Program-made: the position numbers and the translations under genes
In this document: in pieces, positions 36,133 to 45,194 of the stretch
How positions within the stretch are numbered: the stretch's first letter is position 1
Layout of the letters: each line of letters begins with the position of its first letter
Notes under the pieces: generated by a model
What the model was told of the DNA's origin: nothing
Database searches by the model: none
What the model saw: only the letters and a program-made list of their open reading frames with translations
NCBI RefSeq assembly: GCF_017894365.1
Contig: NZ_CP059467.1
Coordinates: 620,001 to 684,000, forward strand
Length of the DNA stretch: 64,000 bases
Reading direction: 5' to 3'
Origin: Aromatoleum bremense
GTDB taxonomy: Bacteria; Pseudomonadota; Gammaproteobacteria; Burkholderiales; Rhodocyclaceae

Positions 36133-37335
36133 ATGACCGCGTTCCGCTACCGTGCCGTCGATGACGCCGGACATGAAAGCGCCGGCGTGCTCGAAGCCGA
36201 TACCGCACGCGCCGCACGCGGCCTGCTGCGCGAGCGCGGCCTGTTTCCGCTGGACGTGGCGAACATGCGCGGCGCGGCCGGGCATTCCCGCAGGTCGGGC
36301 CGGCTGCGCGACGCGGAGCTCACGCTGCTGTCGCGCCAATGGGCGACGCTGCTCGCCTCCGGCCTCACCGTCGATGCGTCGCTCGCCGCGCTGATCGAAC
36401 AGGCGGAGCGCGAAGCGACGCGCCAGATCCTCGCCGGCGTGCGCTCCGAGATCCTCGCCGGCTACGGCCTGCGCGCCGCGCTCGAGCGCTACCCGGCCGC
36501 GTTCCCGACGATCTACCGCGCCTCGGTCGCCGCCGGCGAGCAGTCCGGCGAGCTGCCCGGTGTGATGATGCAGCTCGCCGACTACCTCGAGCGGCGCAGC
36601 GCGTTGCGCCAGAAAACGCTGCAGGCGCTGCTGTACCCGGCGATCGTCGCGGCCGTCGCGCTGCTCGTCGTGATTGGCCTGATGACCTACGTCGTGCCGC
36701 AGGTCGTCACGGTATTCCAGCACAGCCGGCAGGCGCTGCCGCTCTTGACGCGCGCGATGATCGGCCTGTCCGCCCTCCTGCGCGAATGGGGCTGGCTGGT
36801 GCTCGTCGCCACCGGCGGCCTGGGGCTGTGGGCCCGCATGCTGCTGCGCAATCCTTCGGTGCAACGGCGCTGGGACGCGCGGCTGCTGCGCCTGCCGGTG
36901 CTCGGCCGCCATCTGCGCACGCTCGACGCGACGCGCTTCGCGAGCACGCTGGCGATCCTCACCGGCAGCGGCGTGCCGCTGCTGCCGGCGCTCGAGGCGG
37001 GCCGCGAAGTCATGACGCGCCTGCCGCTGCAGGACGCCGTGCGCGACGCGGCCGAGCGCGTGCGCGAAGGTCACGGCCTCGCGCGGGCGCTCGGCGCCAC
37101 TGCGGCGTTTCCGCCGCTGCTGATCCACATGATCGCGAACGGCGAAGCCACGGGGCGCCTCGACGAACTGCTCGAACGCGCCGCGCGGCTGCAGCAGCAG
37201 GAACTGGAAAACCGCACCGCGGTGCTGACCAGCCTGCTCGAACCCGCGCTGCTGCTCGCGATGGGCGCGCTGGTGCTCGCGATCGTGCTCGCGGTGATGC
37301 AGCCGATCATCGAAATCAACACCCTGCTGAGGTAA
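36133..37335 (+). CDS. gspF: GspF, inner-membrane platform protein of type II secretion
   Basis: GspF is the polytopic membrane core that contacts GspE and GspL. The 400-residue protein has two homologous T2SSF domains (about 65-190 and 265-390), each with a FxxxLxxLLxSGxxL-type helix ([42 protein letters not shown]). Three membrane segments are visible, around 165-190, 215-235 and 365-390. Confidence 0.95.
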   Translation: MTAFRYRAVDDAGHESAGVLEADTARAARGLLRERGLFPLDVANMRGAAGHSRRSGRLRDAELTLLSRQWATLLASGLTVDASLAALIEQAEREATRQILAGVRSEILAGYGLRAALERYPAAFPTIYRASVAAGEQSGELPGVMMQLADYLERRSALRQKTLQALLYPAIVAAVALLVVIGLMTYVVPQVVTVFQHSRQALPLLTRAMIGLSALLREWGWLVLVATGGLGLWARMLLRNPSVQRRWDARLLRLPVLGRHLRTLDATRFASTLAILTGSGVPLLPALEAGREVMTRLPLQDAVRDAAERVREGHGLARALGATAAFPPLLIHMIANGEATGRLDELLERAARLQQQELENRTAVLTSLLEPALLLAMGALVLAIVLAVMQPIIEINTLLR

Positions 37336-37342
37336 GCGAACA

Positions 37343-37783
37343 ATGCCGCACCGCTCCACCCTCCCCCGCTGCCGCTGCCGCGGCTTCACGCTCATCGAAG
37401 TGATGATCGTCATCGTCATCCTCGGCGTGCTCGCCGCGCTGGTCGTGCCGCGCGTCATGAGCCGGCCCGACGAGGCTCGCGTCGTCGCTGCGAAGCAGGA
37501 CATCGCCTCGCTGATGCAGGCGCTGAAACTCTACAAGCTCGACAACCGCCGCTACCCGACCAGCGAACAGGGCCTGCGGGCGCTCGTCGAGCGCCCCGCC
37601 GCGGCGCCGCAGCCGGACAGCTGGAAGTCCTACCTCGAACGTCTGCCGAACGATCCCTGGGGCACCCCCTACCAGTACCTCAACCCAGGGCTGCAGAGCG
37701 ACGTCGATGTGATGAGCCTGGGCGCGGACGGCACGCCCGGCGGCGAAGGTTTCGATGCCGACATCGGCTCCTGGAATCTCTGA
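37343..37783 (+). CDS. gspG: GspG, major pseudopilin
   Basis: GspG polymerises into the secretion pseudopilus. The 146-residue precursor has the prepilin peptidase site RG-FTLIEVM with Glu at +5, then a hydrophobic helix (about 15-38). The conserved calcium-site region SLGADGTPGGEGFDADI is near the C-terminus. Cleavage would need a prepilin peptidase, which is not in this window. Confidence 0.96.
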   Translation: MPHRSTLPRCRCRGFTLIEVMIVIVILGVLAALVVPRVMSRPDEARVVAAKQDIASLMQALKLYKLDNRRYPTSEQGLRALVERPAAAPQPDSWKSYLERLPNDPWGTPYQYLNPGLQSDVDVMSLGADGTPGGEGFDADIGSWNL

Positions 37784-38276
37784 GCGGCGCGCCGCGAGGC
37801 GGTCCGGCCACCGCACGGGGAGCGGTTTCACGCTCGTCGAACTGCTGGTGGTGATGATCGTCATCGGCATCGCCGTCGCGGGCGCGTCGCTCGGGCTCGA
37901 CGCGCTGCGCGGCCGGGATGCGGCGCTCGCCGCCGAGCGCCTGCGCTGGGTGCTCGAGGCCAGCGCCGAGCGCGCGCAGGTGCGCGGCCGGCCGATCGCG
38001 ATGGAATTGCTGCCGGACGGCTATCGCTTCAGCGCCCTCGACGCGGACGGCCGCTGGGTCGCGTTCGACGAGCCTCCCGTGTTCGCGGAAAGACTCCTGC
38101 CGCAGCAGATGCATTGGGAATTGCGTGTCGAGGGCCGGCCGGCCGAGCGTCTCGTGTTCGGCGCCCGCGCGCCGCGCTTCGAGCTGGTGCTGCACGCCCC
38201 GGAAGGCGACATCACGCTGTCGGGCAGCGAAACCGGGGCGGTCGTCCAGCAGCGGTCGGCGGAGCGCGGCGCATGA
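37755..38276 (+). CDS. gspH: GspH, minor pseudopilin
   Basis: The 173-residue product has a prepilin motif SG-FTLVELLVVMIVIG starting at residue 24, followed by a GspH-type domain. The start overlaps gspG by 29 nt; later in-frame starts would leave almost no leader, so this one is preferred. The stop overlaps gspI in an ATGA. Confidence 0.88.
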   Translation: MPTSAPGISERRAARRSGHRTGSGFTLVELLVVMIVIGIAVAGASLGLDALRGRDAALAAERLRWVLEASAERAQVRGRPIAMELLPDGYRFSALDADGRWVAFDEPPVFAERLLPQQMHWELRVEGRPAERLVFGARAPRFELVLHAPEGDITLSGSETGAVVQQRSAERGA

Positions 38277-38641
38277 AGCGCCCCGCCGGCTTCACGCTGC
38301 TCGAATGCGTCATCGCGCTCGCGATCCTCGCGGTCGCGATGACCTCGGCGCTGCGTGCAGTCGGCAACACCGTGCAGTCGGCCGCAGCGCTCAAGGAGCG
38401 CACGCTGGCCGGCTGGGTTGCGCAAAACCGCCTCGCCGAACTGCGCGCGACCGCCGCGTGGCCGGCTCTCGGACGCAACGCGGGACAAGCGATGCAGGCC
38501 GGCCGCCGCTACCTGTGGCGCGAAGAAATCCACCCGACGCCGAACCCGCTGTTCCGCCGGGTCGAAGTGCAGGTGTTCGGCGAATCCGGCACGACGGCCC
38601 TCGCCGGGTTTTCCGCTTTCGTCGCGAGGCCGCTGCGATGA
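38273..38641 (+). CDS. gspI: GspI, minor pseudopilin
   Basis: The 122-residue product has the prepilin site AG-FTLLECVIALAILAVA right at its start with a six-residue leader. The QNRLAEL motif near residue 51 is typical of GspI. It overlaps gspH and gspJ by 4 nt each. Confidence 0.92.
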   Translation: MKRPAGFTLLECVIALAILAVAMTSALRAVGNTVQSAAALKERTLAGWVAQNRLAELRATAAWPALGRNAGQAMQAGRRYLWREEIHPTPNPLFRRVEVQVFGESGTTALAGFSAFVARPLR

Positions 38642-39192
38642 GCGCCCGCCCCCATGGACTCACGCTGATCGAGCTGATCGTCGCGCTGGCGGTGTTCGCG
38701 GTGCTCGGCACGCTGACTTACCGCGGTACGGCGCAACTGATCGACAGCCGGCAGCGGCTCGGCAGCGATCTCGAACGCTGGCGCGCGATCGAGCGCGCGC
38801 TGAACCTCATCGAGACCGACCTGCAGCAGCTCGCCGCACCGCGGCCGGTCGCTGGCCGCGCTGCCGCCATCGAACTGCACCGCAGCGGCGGCGACAGCGA
38901 ATTGCGGCTCCTCAGCCTGTCGTCCGCAGACACGGCGCGCCGCATCGCGTTCCGCCATGCCGGGGCGCGCCTCGAATGGCTGCGCTGGCCCGGACGCGAC
39001 GCGCACGAAGCGCCGCGGGTCGACACGCTCCTCGATACGGTCGGCGCCGTGCGCTGGCGCTTTCTCGGCAGCGACGGATGGCTGGATCACTGGCCGCCCG
39101 GCTCCAGCCCCGGCAGCATTCCCGCTGGCGTCGAACTGCAGCTCGACCTGCCCGGGGCCGGCACCCTGACCCGCCTGTATGCGCTGCGCTGA
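38638..39192 (+). CDS. gspJ: GspJ, minor pseudopilin
   Basis: The 184-residue product has the cleavage site HG-LTLIELIVALAVFAVLG; the first mature residue would be Leu rather than the usual Phe. The remainder matches the GspJ family, including GVELQLDLPGAGTLTRLYAL at the end (written without gaps it is one stretch of twenty residues). It overlaps gspK by 14 nt. Confidence 0.9.
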   Translation: MSARPHGLTLIELIVALAVFAVLGTLTYRGTAQLIDSRQRLGSDLERWRAIERALNLIETDLQQLAAPRPVAGRAAAIELHRSGGDSELRLLSLSSADTARRIAFRHAGARLEWLRWPGRDAHEAPRVDTLLDTVGAVRWRFLGSDGWLDHWPPGSSPGSIPAGVELQLDLPGAGTLTRLYALR

Positions 39193-40102
39193 GGCCGGTT
39201 CCCAACGCGGCGCGGCCGTGATCCTTGCGCTGCTCAGCGTCGCGCTCGCCGCCGGACTGGCGGCCGCGGCACTCGGCGATTTCGGCCGCTCGCTCGACAG
39301 CGTCGCCGGCCGCCAGGACCAGGCGCAGGCGCGGCTGCTCGCCCGCGGGGCGGTGGACTGGGCGCGCAATGTGCTGGCCGACGACTTCAAGCGCACGAAC
39401 GTCGATCACGCGAAGGAAATGTGGGCGGTTCGCGTGCCCCCGACACCGGTCGGCGAAGGCGAAGTCGGCGGCGAGATCCGCGATCGTTCCGGCCTTTTCA
39501 ACCTGAACAATCTGGTGCCCGACGGCAAGGCCGACCCAGTTGCGCTGGCCCAGTTCGGGCGGCTGCTGGCGACGCTCGGCGTCGCACCGGCAGACGCCGG
39601 CCGGCTCGCGCAGGCCGTCGTCGACTGGATCGGCCACCGTGCGGACCGTGACGACGAAAGCGGCCTCGCATCGTCCGATGCACATGATGGGTCGAGCGCG
39701 AATGGATCACTGCTCGATGTGGCCGAACTGCGCTTCGTCGCCGGTTTCGACGAAGCACTCGTCCACCGGCTCACCCCTTTCGTCAGCGCGCTGCCGGCCC
39801 CGAGCCGAATCAACGTCAACACCGCACCCGCCGAAGTGCTGGCCGCGGTCGTCACCGATCTCGAACTCAACGACGCCCGCATCCTTGTCGCCGAACGCGA
39901 ACGCGCGTGGTTCCGCGATCTGGCCGATTTTTCGGCCCGTCTGCCGCCCGGCGCGCAGCCACCCGAGACGGGGCTCGACGTCAGGAGCCGCCACTTTGCC
40001 ATCATCGGGCGATCCGGTTTCGGCAGCGCAGTGGTCCGCATGGAAGTATTGCTGGATCGCCGTGAAACCTGGCCCACCATCCTGTGGCAACGCATCCTAT
40101 GA
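39179..40102 (+). CDS. gspK: GspK, minor pseudopilin at the pseudopilus tip
   Basis: The 307-residue protein has a short leader followed by QRGAAVILALLSVALAAGL, lacking Glu at +5 as GspK does. The large globular domain shows the DRSGLFNLNNLV motif and INVNTAPAEVLAAV, both characteristic. It overlaps gspJ by 14 nt and gspL by 4 nt. Confidence 0.93.
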   Translation: MRCAEAGSQRGAAVILALLSVALAAGLAAAALGDFGRSLDSVAGRQDQAQARLLARGAVDWARNVLADDFKRTNVDHAKEMWAVRVPPTPVGEGEVGGEIRDRSGLFNLNNLVPDGKADPVALAQFGRLLATLGVAPADAGRLAQAVVDWIGHRADRDDESGLASSDAHDGSSANGSLLDVAELRFVAGFDEALVHRLTPFVSALPAPSRINVNTAPAEVLAAVVTDLELNDARILVAERERAWFRDLADFSARLPPGAQPPETGLDVRSRHFAIIGRSGFGSAVVRMEVLLDRRETWPTILWQRIL

Positions 40103-41316
40103 CCCAACGACTCATCATCTATATCGACGAAACCTGGCCCGCCGCCCCGTCAGCGCCGTGGGTGCTGCTCGATGAGCGCAACCGGATCGTGCAGGAAGGC
40201 CACTCGGAACCCGCGCACTGGCCAGTCGTGCCGCATTGCGAACTCGTGCTGGGCGGCGCCCAATGCAGCGCATTCGAGACCCGCATTCCGAAAGCCGCGC
40301 GCCGCGAACAGGAGCGGCTGCTGCGCTACGCGCTCGAAACCCAGCTGCTGAAGGACGTGGATGCACAGCACCTCGCGGTGACGCATCAACGCCCCGATGG
40401 CGCAGGGCTCGAGGCGGGCGTGCTGGTGATCAGCCGCGCGCGGCTTCGCACCGTGCTCGCCCGGCTCGCCGAAGTCGGCCGCCTGCCGCTGCGCGCGGTC
40501 GCCGAACTGCAGGCGGTCCCTGATGGCGGATCGCACTGGACGCTGGCGCTCGGCCCGACGGGCGGAGGCATCCTGCGCGTCGACGCGACGCACGCGTTCG
40601 TCGCCGATGCCGGCGCGCTCGCCGAGATCCTCGTGCATGCGCTCATGCAGGCCCGCGCGAGCGGCGCCGAACCGGATGCCCTGGAGGTCCGGCGTGCGTC
40701 CACGGCGCCGCGAAGCACGGAGCCGGAAGCGCTTGCCGGCACAGTGGCCGGATTGAGGGTCGAGGCCGGCGCGGCATATCGATGGTGGGAAACCCCGGCT
40801 GGGAGTGCCGATCTGCTGCACGGCGAATTCGCCCCCTCGCAGCGGGGGTCGGCCGGGCGCCAGGCATTGCGCCGGCCGCTGATTCTCGCCGCCGTGGCGG
40901 TCGGGGTCTTCGCCGCGGTGAACCTTGCCTCCGTACTGTGGCAGCGCCACGAGCTCGACGGCATCGAAGAGCGCATGCGCCGGCTCTTCATCACCGCGGT
41001 CCCCGACACGCCGGCGATCGCCCCCGCACTGCAGTTGCGCCGCCATCTGGACCAAGCCCGCAGCCTGCACGGCGAACTTCGCGAAGACGACCTGCTCGCG
41101 CTACTGTCCGCGTACACCGAGATCGGCGGCAGTGCGGCTCCCGCGTCGGTCCGCACCCTCGATTACGAAGCAGGGCAGCTGAAACTTACGCTCGATGCAG
41201 CGTCGGCAAGCGGGATCGGGGTGCTGGAAAAGCGTTTCGCGTTGCTGGGCTACGTTGTTCGAAGCACCGGCGGCGCGGCGCCGAGCCTGACGCTTTCAAG
41301 GAAAAACCAGCCATGA
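40099..41316 (+). CDS. gspL: GspL, inner-membrane recruiter of GspE
   Basis: GspL has a cytoplasmic actin-like domain (about 1-240) that binds GspE, one membrane segment (about 258-276, PLILAAVAVGVFAAVNLAS) and a periplasmic ferredoxin-like domain. Its 405 residues fit. The ATG at 40099 is chosen over one at 40084 because it overlaps the gspK stop (ATGA). Confidence 0.9.
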   Translation: MTQRLIIYIDETWPAAPSAPWVLLDERNRIVQEGHSEPAHWPVVPHCELVLGGAQCSAFETRIPKAARREQERLLRYALETQLLKDVDAQHLAVTHQRPDGAGLEAGVLVISRARLRTVLARLAEVGRLPLRAVAELQAVPDGGSHWTLALGPTGGGILRVDATHAFVADAGALAEILVHALMQARASGAEPDALEVRRASTAPRSTEPEALAGTVAGLRVEAGAAYRWWETPAGSADLLHGEFAPSQRGSAGRQALRRPLILAAVAVGVFAAVNLASVLWQRHELDGIEERMRRLFITAVPDTPAIAPALQLRRHLDQARSLHGELREDDLLALLSAYTEIGGSAAPASVRTLDYEAGQLKLTLDAASASGIGVLEKRFALLGYVVRSTGGAAPSLTLSRKNQP

Positions 41317-41798
41317 ACCCGCTGACCCGCATCGCGGCCGTAGTCGCGACGCGCTCGCCGCGCGAACGGCAGCTACTCGCGGTCGCCGCAATCGTCGTCA
41401 GCGCGAGCGCCCTTTTCCGCATCGCGGACCAGGCGTGGGACGCACGCGCGCAGCTCGCCCGGCGCCTGCCCGAAGCGCGCAGCCAGCTGGCGCGCATGCA
41501 GGAAGACGCGGCCGATCTGCAGCGACTACGCCGGACACCACTCCCGGCAGCTGCAGCGATGCCGACGGTGCTCGAAGCTGCGCGAGCCGCTGCCGCATCG
41601 CGCGCACTGCCGCTGCTGTCGATCGCCCTGTCCGGGGAAACGCTGCAGGTGCGGGGCACAGCAGATTTCGACGTGCTGGTCGAATGGCTCGCGGACATGC
41701 ACGCGGAACTGAGTTTGCGGCCGCAGCGTGCGGTCATCGCCACCCAGGGCGACACGGTGAGCGTCGACATCGATCTGACACGCGCAGCGAACCCCTGA
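41313..41798 (+). CDS. gspM: GspM, partner of GspL
   Basis: A 161-residue protein with a short cytoplasmic N-terminus (SPRERQLLAVAAIVV is typical of GspM), one membrane segment (about 21-37), a coiled coil (40-75) and a small periplasmic domain. It overlaps gspL by 4 nt. Confidence 0.88.
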   Translation: MNPLTRIAAVVATRSPRERQLLAVAAIVVSASALFRIADQAWDARAQLARRLPEARSQLARMQEDAADLQRLRRTPLPAAAAMPTVLEAARAAAASRALPLLSIALSGETLQVRGTADFDVLVEWLADMHAELSLRPQRAVIATQGDTVSVDIDLTRAANP

Positions 41799-41801
41799 CC
41801 G

Positions 41802-42533
41802 ATGAAGAAGCTCGCGCTCTTTCTGCTGCTGGGTCTTGCGCTGGTGCTGCTGCGCCTGCCTGCGAGCCTCATGGACCATGTCGTCGCATCGGCCAGCGAC
41901 GGACGCATCCGCATCGCTGCCGCCGAAGGCAGTTTCTGGCGCGGCAGCGGGACGCTCGCCACGTCGGACGGACAGCGCCGACTTCGCGCGATGCGGCCGC
42001 TCACATGGCGCTTCGGCGCCACCGGGAGCGCGCTGTCGCTGCAACTCGGAGAGCAAGGCAGGCCGCTGGCGCAACTGCTGTTCTCCGTGAGTGGCGCCGA
42101 TCTGTCCGGGCTCGATCTCGACCTGCCGGCGGCGCTTATCGCCGACGCGATCCCGCACCCCGCGGCACGCGTCGGTTGGCGCGGCAATGCGCAATTCTCG
42201 GCACCGGCGATCGCGTGCGACTGGCAAGGCCTGTGCAACGGGGAACTGCGAATCACGTGGCGGGATGCCGGCGTCGATATCGTGCCCGGGCAACGTTTCG
42301 GCGACTATCTGCTCACGCTGCGGCTGATCGGCAAACGAACGGCGCTCGAACTCGACACGGTGACAGGGAGCATTCGTGTTGCCGGCCGCGGCGAGCTGAA
42401 CCGGAACGGCACGGGTTCGTTTGCGGGCACAGTCGAGGGAGACCCAGAAATCGTCGACCGGATCCCGAACATCATGGACCACAACGCGGCCCGAGGCGGC
42501 AAACCGGGGATGATCAGGATCATGTTCCCCTGA
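41802..42533 (+). CDS. gspN: GspN, accessory type II secretion protein
   Basis: The 243-residue product has an N-terminal membrane anchor (about 4-24) and a T2SSN-type periplasmic region with AAEGSFWRGSGTL and a C-terminal half made of beta-strand-like repeats. It is the last gene of the set; no prepilin peptidase (gspO) follows. Confidence 0.88.
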   Translation: MKKLALFLLLGLALVLLRLPASLMDHVVASASDGRIRIAAAEGSFWRGSGTLATSDGQRRLRAMRPLTWRFGATGSALSLQLGEQGRPLAQLLFSVSGADLSGLDLDLPAALIADAIPHPAARVGWRGNAQFSAPAIACDWQGLCNGELRITWRDAGVDIVPGQRFGDYLLTLRLIGKRTALELDTVTGSIRVAGRGELNRNGTGSFAGTVEGDPEIVDRIPNIMDHNAARGGKPGMIRIMFP

Positions 42534-42554
42534 GCGGGATGCCGGCCAACCCCC

Positions 42555-42923
42555 TTACTGCGGTGGCGTTTCCTTCGGCGGCCGCTTGCGGAACTTTCTT
42601 GCCGGTTTTCTGGGTTGCCCGTCTTCGGCCGGTTTCGCCTGGCCCTGCGGTGGTTTCGGCTGGGCCGGAGGTCTCGGCGCCTGCGGGCCGGAGCGCGGCT
42701 GGCCACTGCCCGGTTTCGCGTGTCGCCCCGGCTTGCGGGGCCCTCCCGTTCCCGAATCCATGCGCCGGGCGCCAGGCTGCGGAGCACCTTCACGGTTGCC
42801 CGGAGCCATTGAAATTTCGAGTTCGATGAGTTCGTCCCACTCGGCCTCGGTCCGCTGGCTATCAGGGATCTCCAGGAGTTCCTGCATGCGGCGGCGAGGG
42901 GAAGTCGGTTGTGGTGCGTTCAT
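42555..42923 (-). CDS. Proline- and lysine/arginine-rich hypothetical protein
   Basis: I do not recognise a domain. The 122-residue protein has an ordered, acidic N-terminal part (about 10-40: RRRMQELLEIPDSQRTEAEW then DELIELEI) and a disordered C-terminal part (45-122) made of Pro, Gly, Lys, Arg and Gln. The basic tail could bind nucleic acid, which is inference. It converges on gspN with 21 bp between. Confidence 0.7.
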   Translation of the reverse strand: MNAPQPTSPRRRMQELLEIPDSQRTEAEWDELIELEISMAPGNREGAPQPGARRMDSGTGGPRKPGRHAKPGSGQPRSGPQAPRPPAQPKPPQGQAKPAEDGQPRKPARKFRKRPPKETPPQ

Positions 42924-43028
42924 CGCGGCATTATCTCATCGTTCGCTGAATTGATGCTTTGAAAGTCGGCCGGTTTGTGCCAAATCGGCCACAAGCCGGT
43001 GACATGACAGCAGTCGGTCGCTGCATGT

Positions 43029-43340
43029 TCACCTGGGCGCGCGCCGCGTGATGCGCTCCACGATCGAGTTTTGCGCGGCCATCTCGGTGGCGCCAGCCTC
43101 CTTGGCCGCCGCAAACGCCTCGGCGTCGAACTTGGACGCGAACGCGATGATGTCGACCTGCGGATGCGCCGCACGAAGCTCGGCGATGCGCACGCACGGG
43201 TTGCGCACCGCCATGTCGATGACGATACAGTCCGGCACCTCGGCCGTGTTTTTCTTCAGCACCGTCAATCCGGCTGCCGTCCATGCCGATTCGAGGTCCC
43301 TCCGGCTCGCCAGGTTATCGCACCACATCAGTACTTTCAT
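43029..43340 (-). CDS. Stand-alone receiver-like protein with degenerate site
   Basis: The 103-residue product looks like a response-regulator receiver fold: MKVLMWCDN as strand 1, CIVIDMAVRNP as strand 3 with Asp42 at the phosphoacceptor position, VDIIAFAS as strand 4. The acidic pair after strand 1 is reduced to a single Asp, and the invariant Lys after strand 5 is missing (EMAAQNS). It is probably not phosphorylated normally. It lies just upstream of, and in the same direction as, the minus-strand fbpB end. Confidence 0.6.
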   Translation of the reverse strand: MKVLMWCDNLASRRDLESAWTAAGLTVLKKNTAEVPDCIVIDMAVRNPCVRIAELRAAHPQVDIIAFASKFDAEAFAAAKEAGATEMAAQNSIVERITRRAPR

Positions 43341-43382
43341 GTCCTACTCCACATCGTTAAGGTCGCGGTCTCACCGCGGCGT

Positions 43383-45065
43383 CTAGACTTCCGCTTCCTC
43401 CAGCGTGCGCCGTCGCCCGCGGACGATCTGCCGCGAAATCAGGAACATCGGCAACAGCCCGACCGCCACGATCGTCAAGGCCGCGGTCGAGGCTTCGGTC
43501 AGGCGTTCGTCCGATGCGAGCGTGTGCGCCTGTGTCGCCAGCGTGTCGAAGTTGAACGGCCTCATCACCAACGTGGCGGGAAGTTCCTTCATCACATCGA
43601 CGAAAACCAGCAGGCCCGCAGTCAGGAGACTGCCGCGCAGGATCGGCACATGGACCCGACGCAGGGTTCCGAACTGTCCAAGCCCCAGGCAACGCGACGC
43701 GTCGTCCATGCTGGGGGTGATCTTGCCCAGGCTGGAATCCACCGTGTGCAGGGCCACCGCGAGGAAGCGCGTCAGATAAGCATACACGAGGGCTGCGATG
43801 CCGCCGGTCAGCAACAGCCCGGGGTTGACGCCGAACACGTCCTGCCACCATGCCGCGAGCTGGTTGTCGAGCCGCGTCACCGGGATCAGCACGCCGACCG
43901 CGATCACCGAACCTGGCACCGCATACCCGAGGCCGACGACCCGGTTGAGCACCTGCGGCAGTCGCGAACGGGCGAGCCGCGCCGCGTAGGCGAGCACCAC
44001 CGCCAGCACCACCGCCAGCACCGAGGTCACCGACGCGAGGACGAAGCTGTTGCGCGCGAGGTGGAGAAAGCGCGAGCCGAATTGAGCATCGCCTTCCGAG
44101 AACGCCATGTCGAGCAGCAGCCCGGCAGGCAGCAGAAAGCCCAGCAGCAGCGGCATGAAGCAGGCCAGCGCAGCCACCAGCCCGACAAGCGGCGACAGGC
44201 GGATGGGGACCGGCGTCGCCTGCTGGCGCGAGGTGTTATTGAAGCGCGCCCGCCCCCTGCTGGCGTGTTCGAGCACGAGGACCAGCACGACAAACGCCAG
44301 CAACGCCGCCGACAACTGCGCCGCGGCGATGCGGTCGCCGAGCGAAAACCACGCCCGGTAGATGCCGGTCGTAAAGGTCTGCACGCCGAAATAGGCAACC
44401 GTGCCGAAGTCGGCCAAGGTCTCCATCAATGCCAGCGCGGTCCCGGCGATGACCGCGGGGCGCGCCAGCGGCAGCGACACGCGGAAGAAACAGCCCCACG
44501 GCCCGAGGCCGAGCGAACGTCCGGCTTCGAGCATGCCCGAGGCCCGCTCGAGGAACGCGGTGCGGGCGAGCAGATAGACATACGGATAGAGCACGAACAT
44601 GAACATCGCGACCGCGCCGCCCGGCGTCCGGACGTCGGGAAACCAGTATTGTCCGGGGCGCCAGCCGAAGGTCTCGCGCAGCCAGCTTTGCACCGGGCCG
44701 ACAAACTGCAGGAAATCGGTATAGACATAGGCCATGACATAAGCCGGAACCGCAAGCGGCAGGACCAGCGCCCACTGGAAAAAACGCCGCCCCGGGAAAT
44801 CGAGCATCGTCGTCAGCCAGGCCGTCGTGATGCCGATGCTCGACACACCCAGCCCGACGCCGACGCACAGGATTACCGTATTGCGAATGAACTCGGGCAA
44901 CACCGTGCTTGCGAGGTGCGACCATGTCCCGGAAGTGCCCCCGGCGAAGACGTTCGAGAATACCGATATCACCGGCGTCGCGATCAGCACGGCGATGAGG
45001 AGCGCACCGAGCGTCAGCGACGATGCATTCCGTATCAGCCTCTCCAGCCCTCCTAGCAGCTTCAT
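43383..45065 (-). CDS. fbpB: Iron(III) ABC transporter permease (FbpB-like)
   Basis: The 560-residue inner-membrane protein has two homologous permease halves and about twelve membrane segments, as in the FbpB/SfuB class. Each half has an ATPase-contacting EAA-like loop: EAGRSLGLGPWGCFFRVSLP near 195 and DASRCLGLGQFGTLRRVHVP near 460. It is divergent from fbpC with a 129-bp shared region and should pair with FbpA encoded at 30837-31856. Confidence 0.92.
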   Translation of the reverse strand: MKLLGGLERLIRNASSLTLGALLIAVLIATPVISVFSNVFAGGTSGTWSHLASTVLPEFIRNTVILCVGVGLGVSSIGITTAWLTTMLDFPGRRFFQWALVLPLAVPAYVMAYVYTDFLQFVGPVQSWLRETFGWRPGQYWFPDVRTPGGAVAMFMFVLYPYVYLLARTAFLERASGMLEAGRSLGLGPWGCFFRVSLPLARPAVIAGTALALMETLADFGTVAYFGVQTFTTGIYRAWFSLGDRIAAAQLSAALLAFVVLVLVLEHASRGRARFNNTSRQQATPVPIRLSPLVGLVAALACFMPLLLGFLLPAGLLLDMAFSEGDAQFGSRFLHLARNSFVLASVTSVLAVVLAVVLAYAARLARSRLPQVLNRVVGLGYAVPGSVIAVGVLIPVTRLDNQLAAWWQDVFGVNPGLLLTGGIAALVYAYLTRFLAVALHTVDSSLGKITPSMDDASRCLGLGQFGTLRRVHVPILRGSLLTAGLLVFVDVMKELPATLVMRPFNFDTLATQAHTLASDERLTEASTAALTIVAVGLLPMFLISRQIVRGRRRTLEEAEV

Positions 45066-45117
45066 TACACTCCCGGCGCACAGTGCCGCGGACCCTTCCG
45101 CGCAGCAAACTGTGACG

Positions 45118-45136
45118 AATTATAATTGATCGCATT
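45118..45136. promoter_or_regulatory. Candidate Fur site and fbpB -10 between fbpB and fbpC
   Basis: An A/T-rich 19-mer, AATTATAATTGATCGCATT, lies in the divergent region. Its minus strand holds a full TATAAT (45124-45119) that could be the fbpB -10. The Fur match is weaker than at the fbpA locus, so this is tentative. Confidence 0.4.
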
Positions 45137-45194
45137 TGGATTGCCGCGATGCAATAATGGCCCGTGCGAAATCTTCTACTGTATCGGATCCGTC

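Noticed and set aside
34462..37503. Open minus-strand frame of 1013 codons opposite gspD-gspF
   Set aside because: It is antisense to three well-supported secretion genes, has no recognisable domain and a composition typical of the mirror frame of GC-rich genes.
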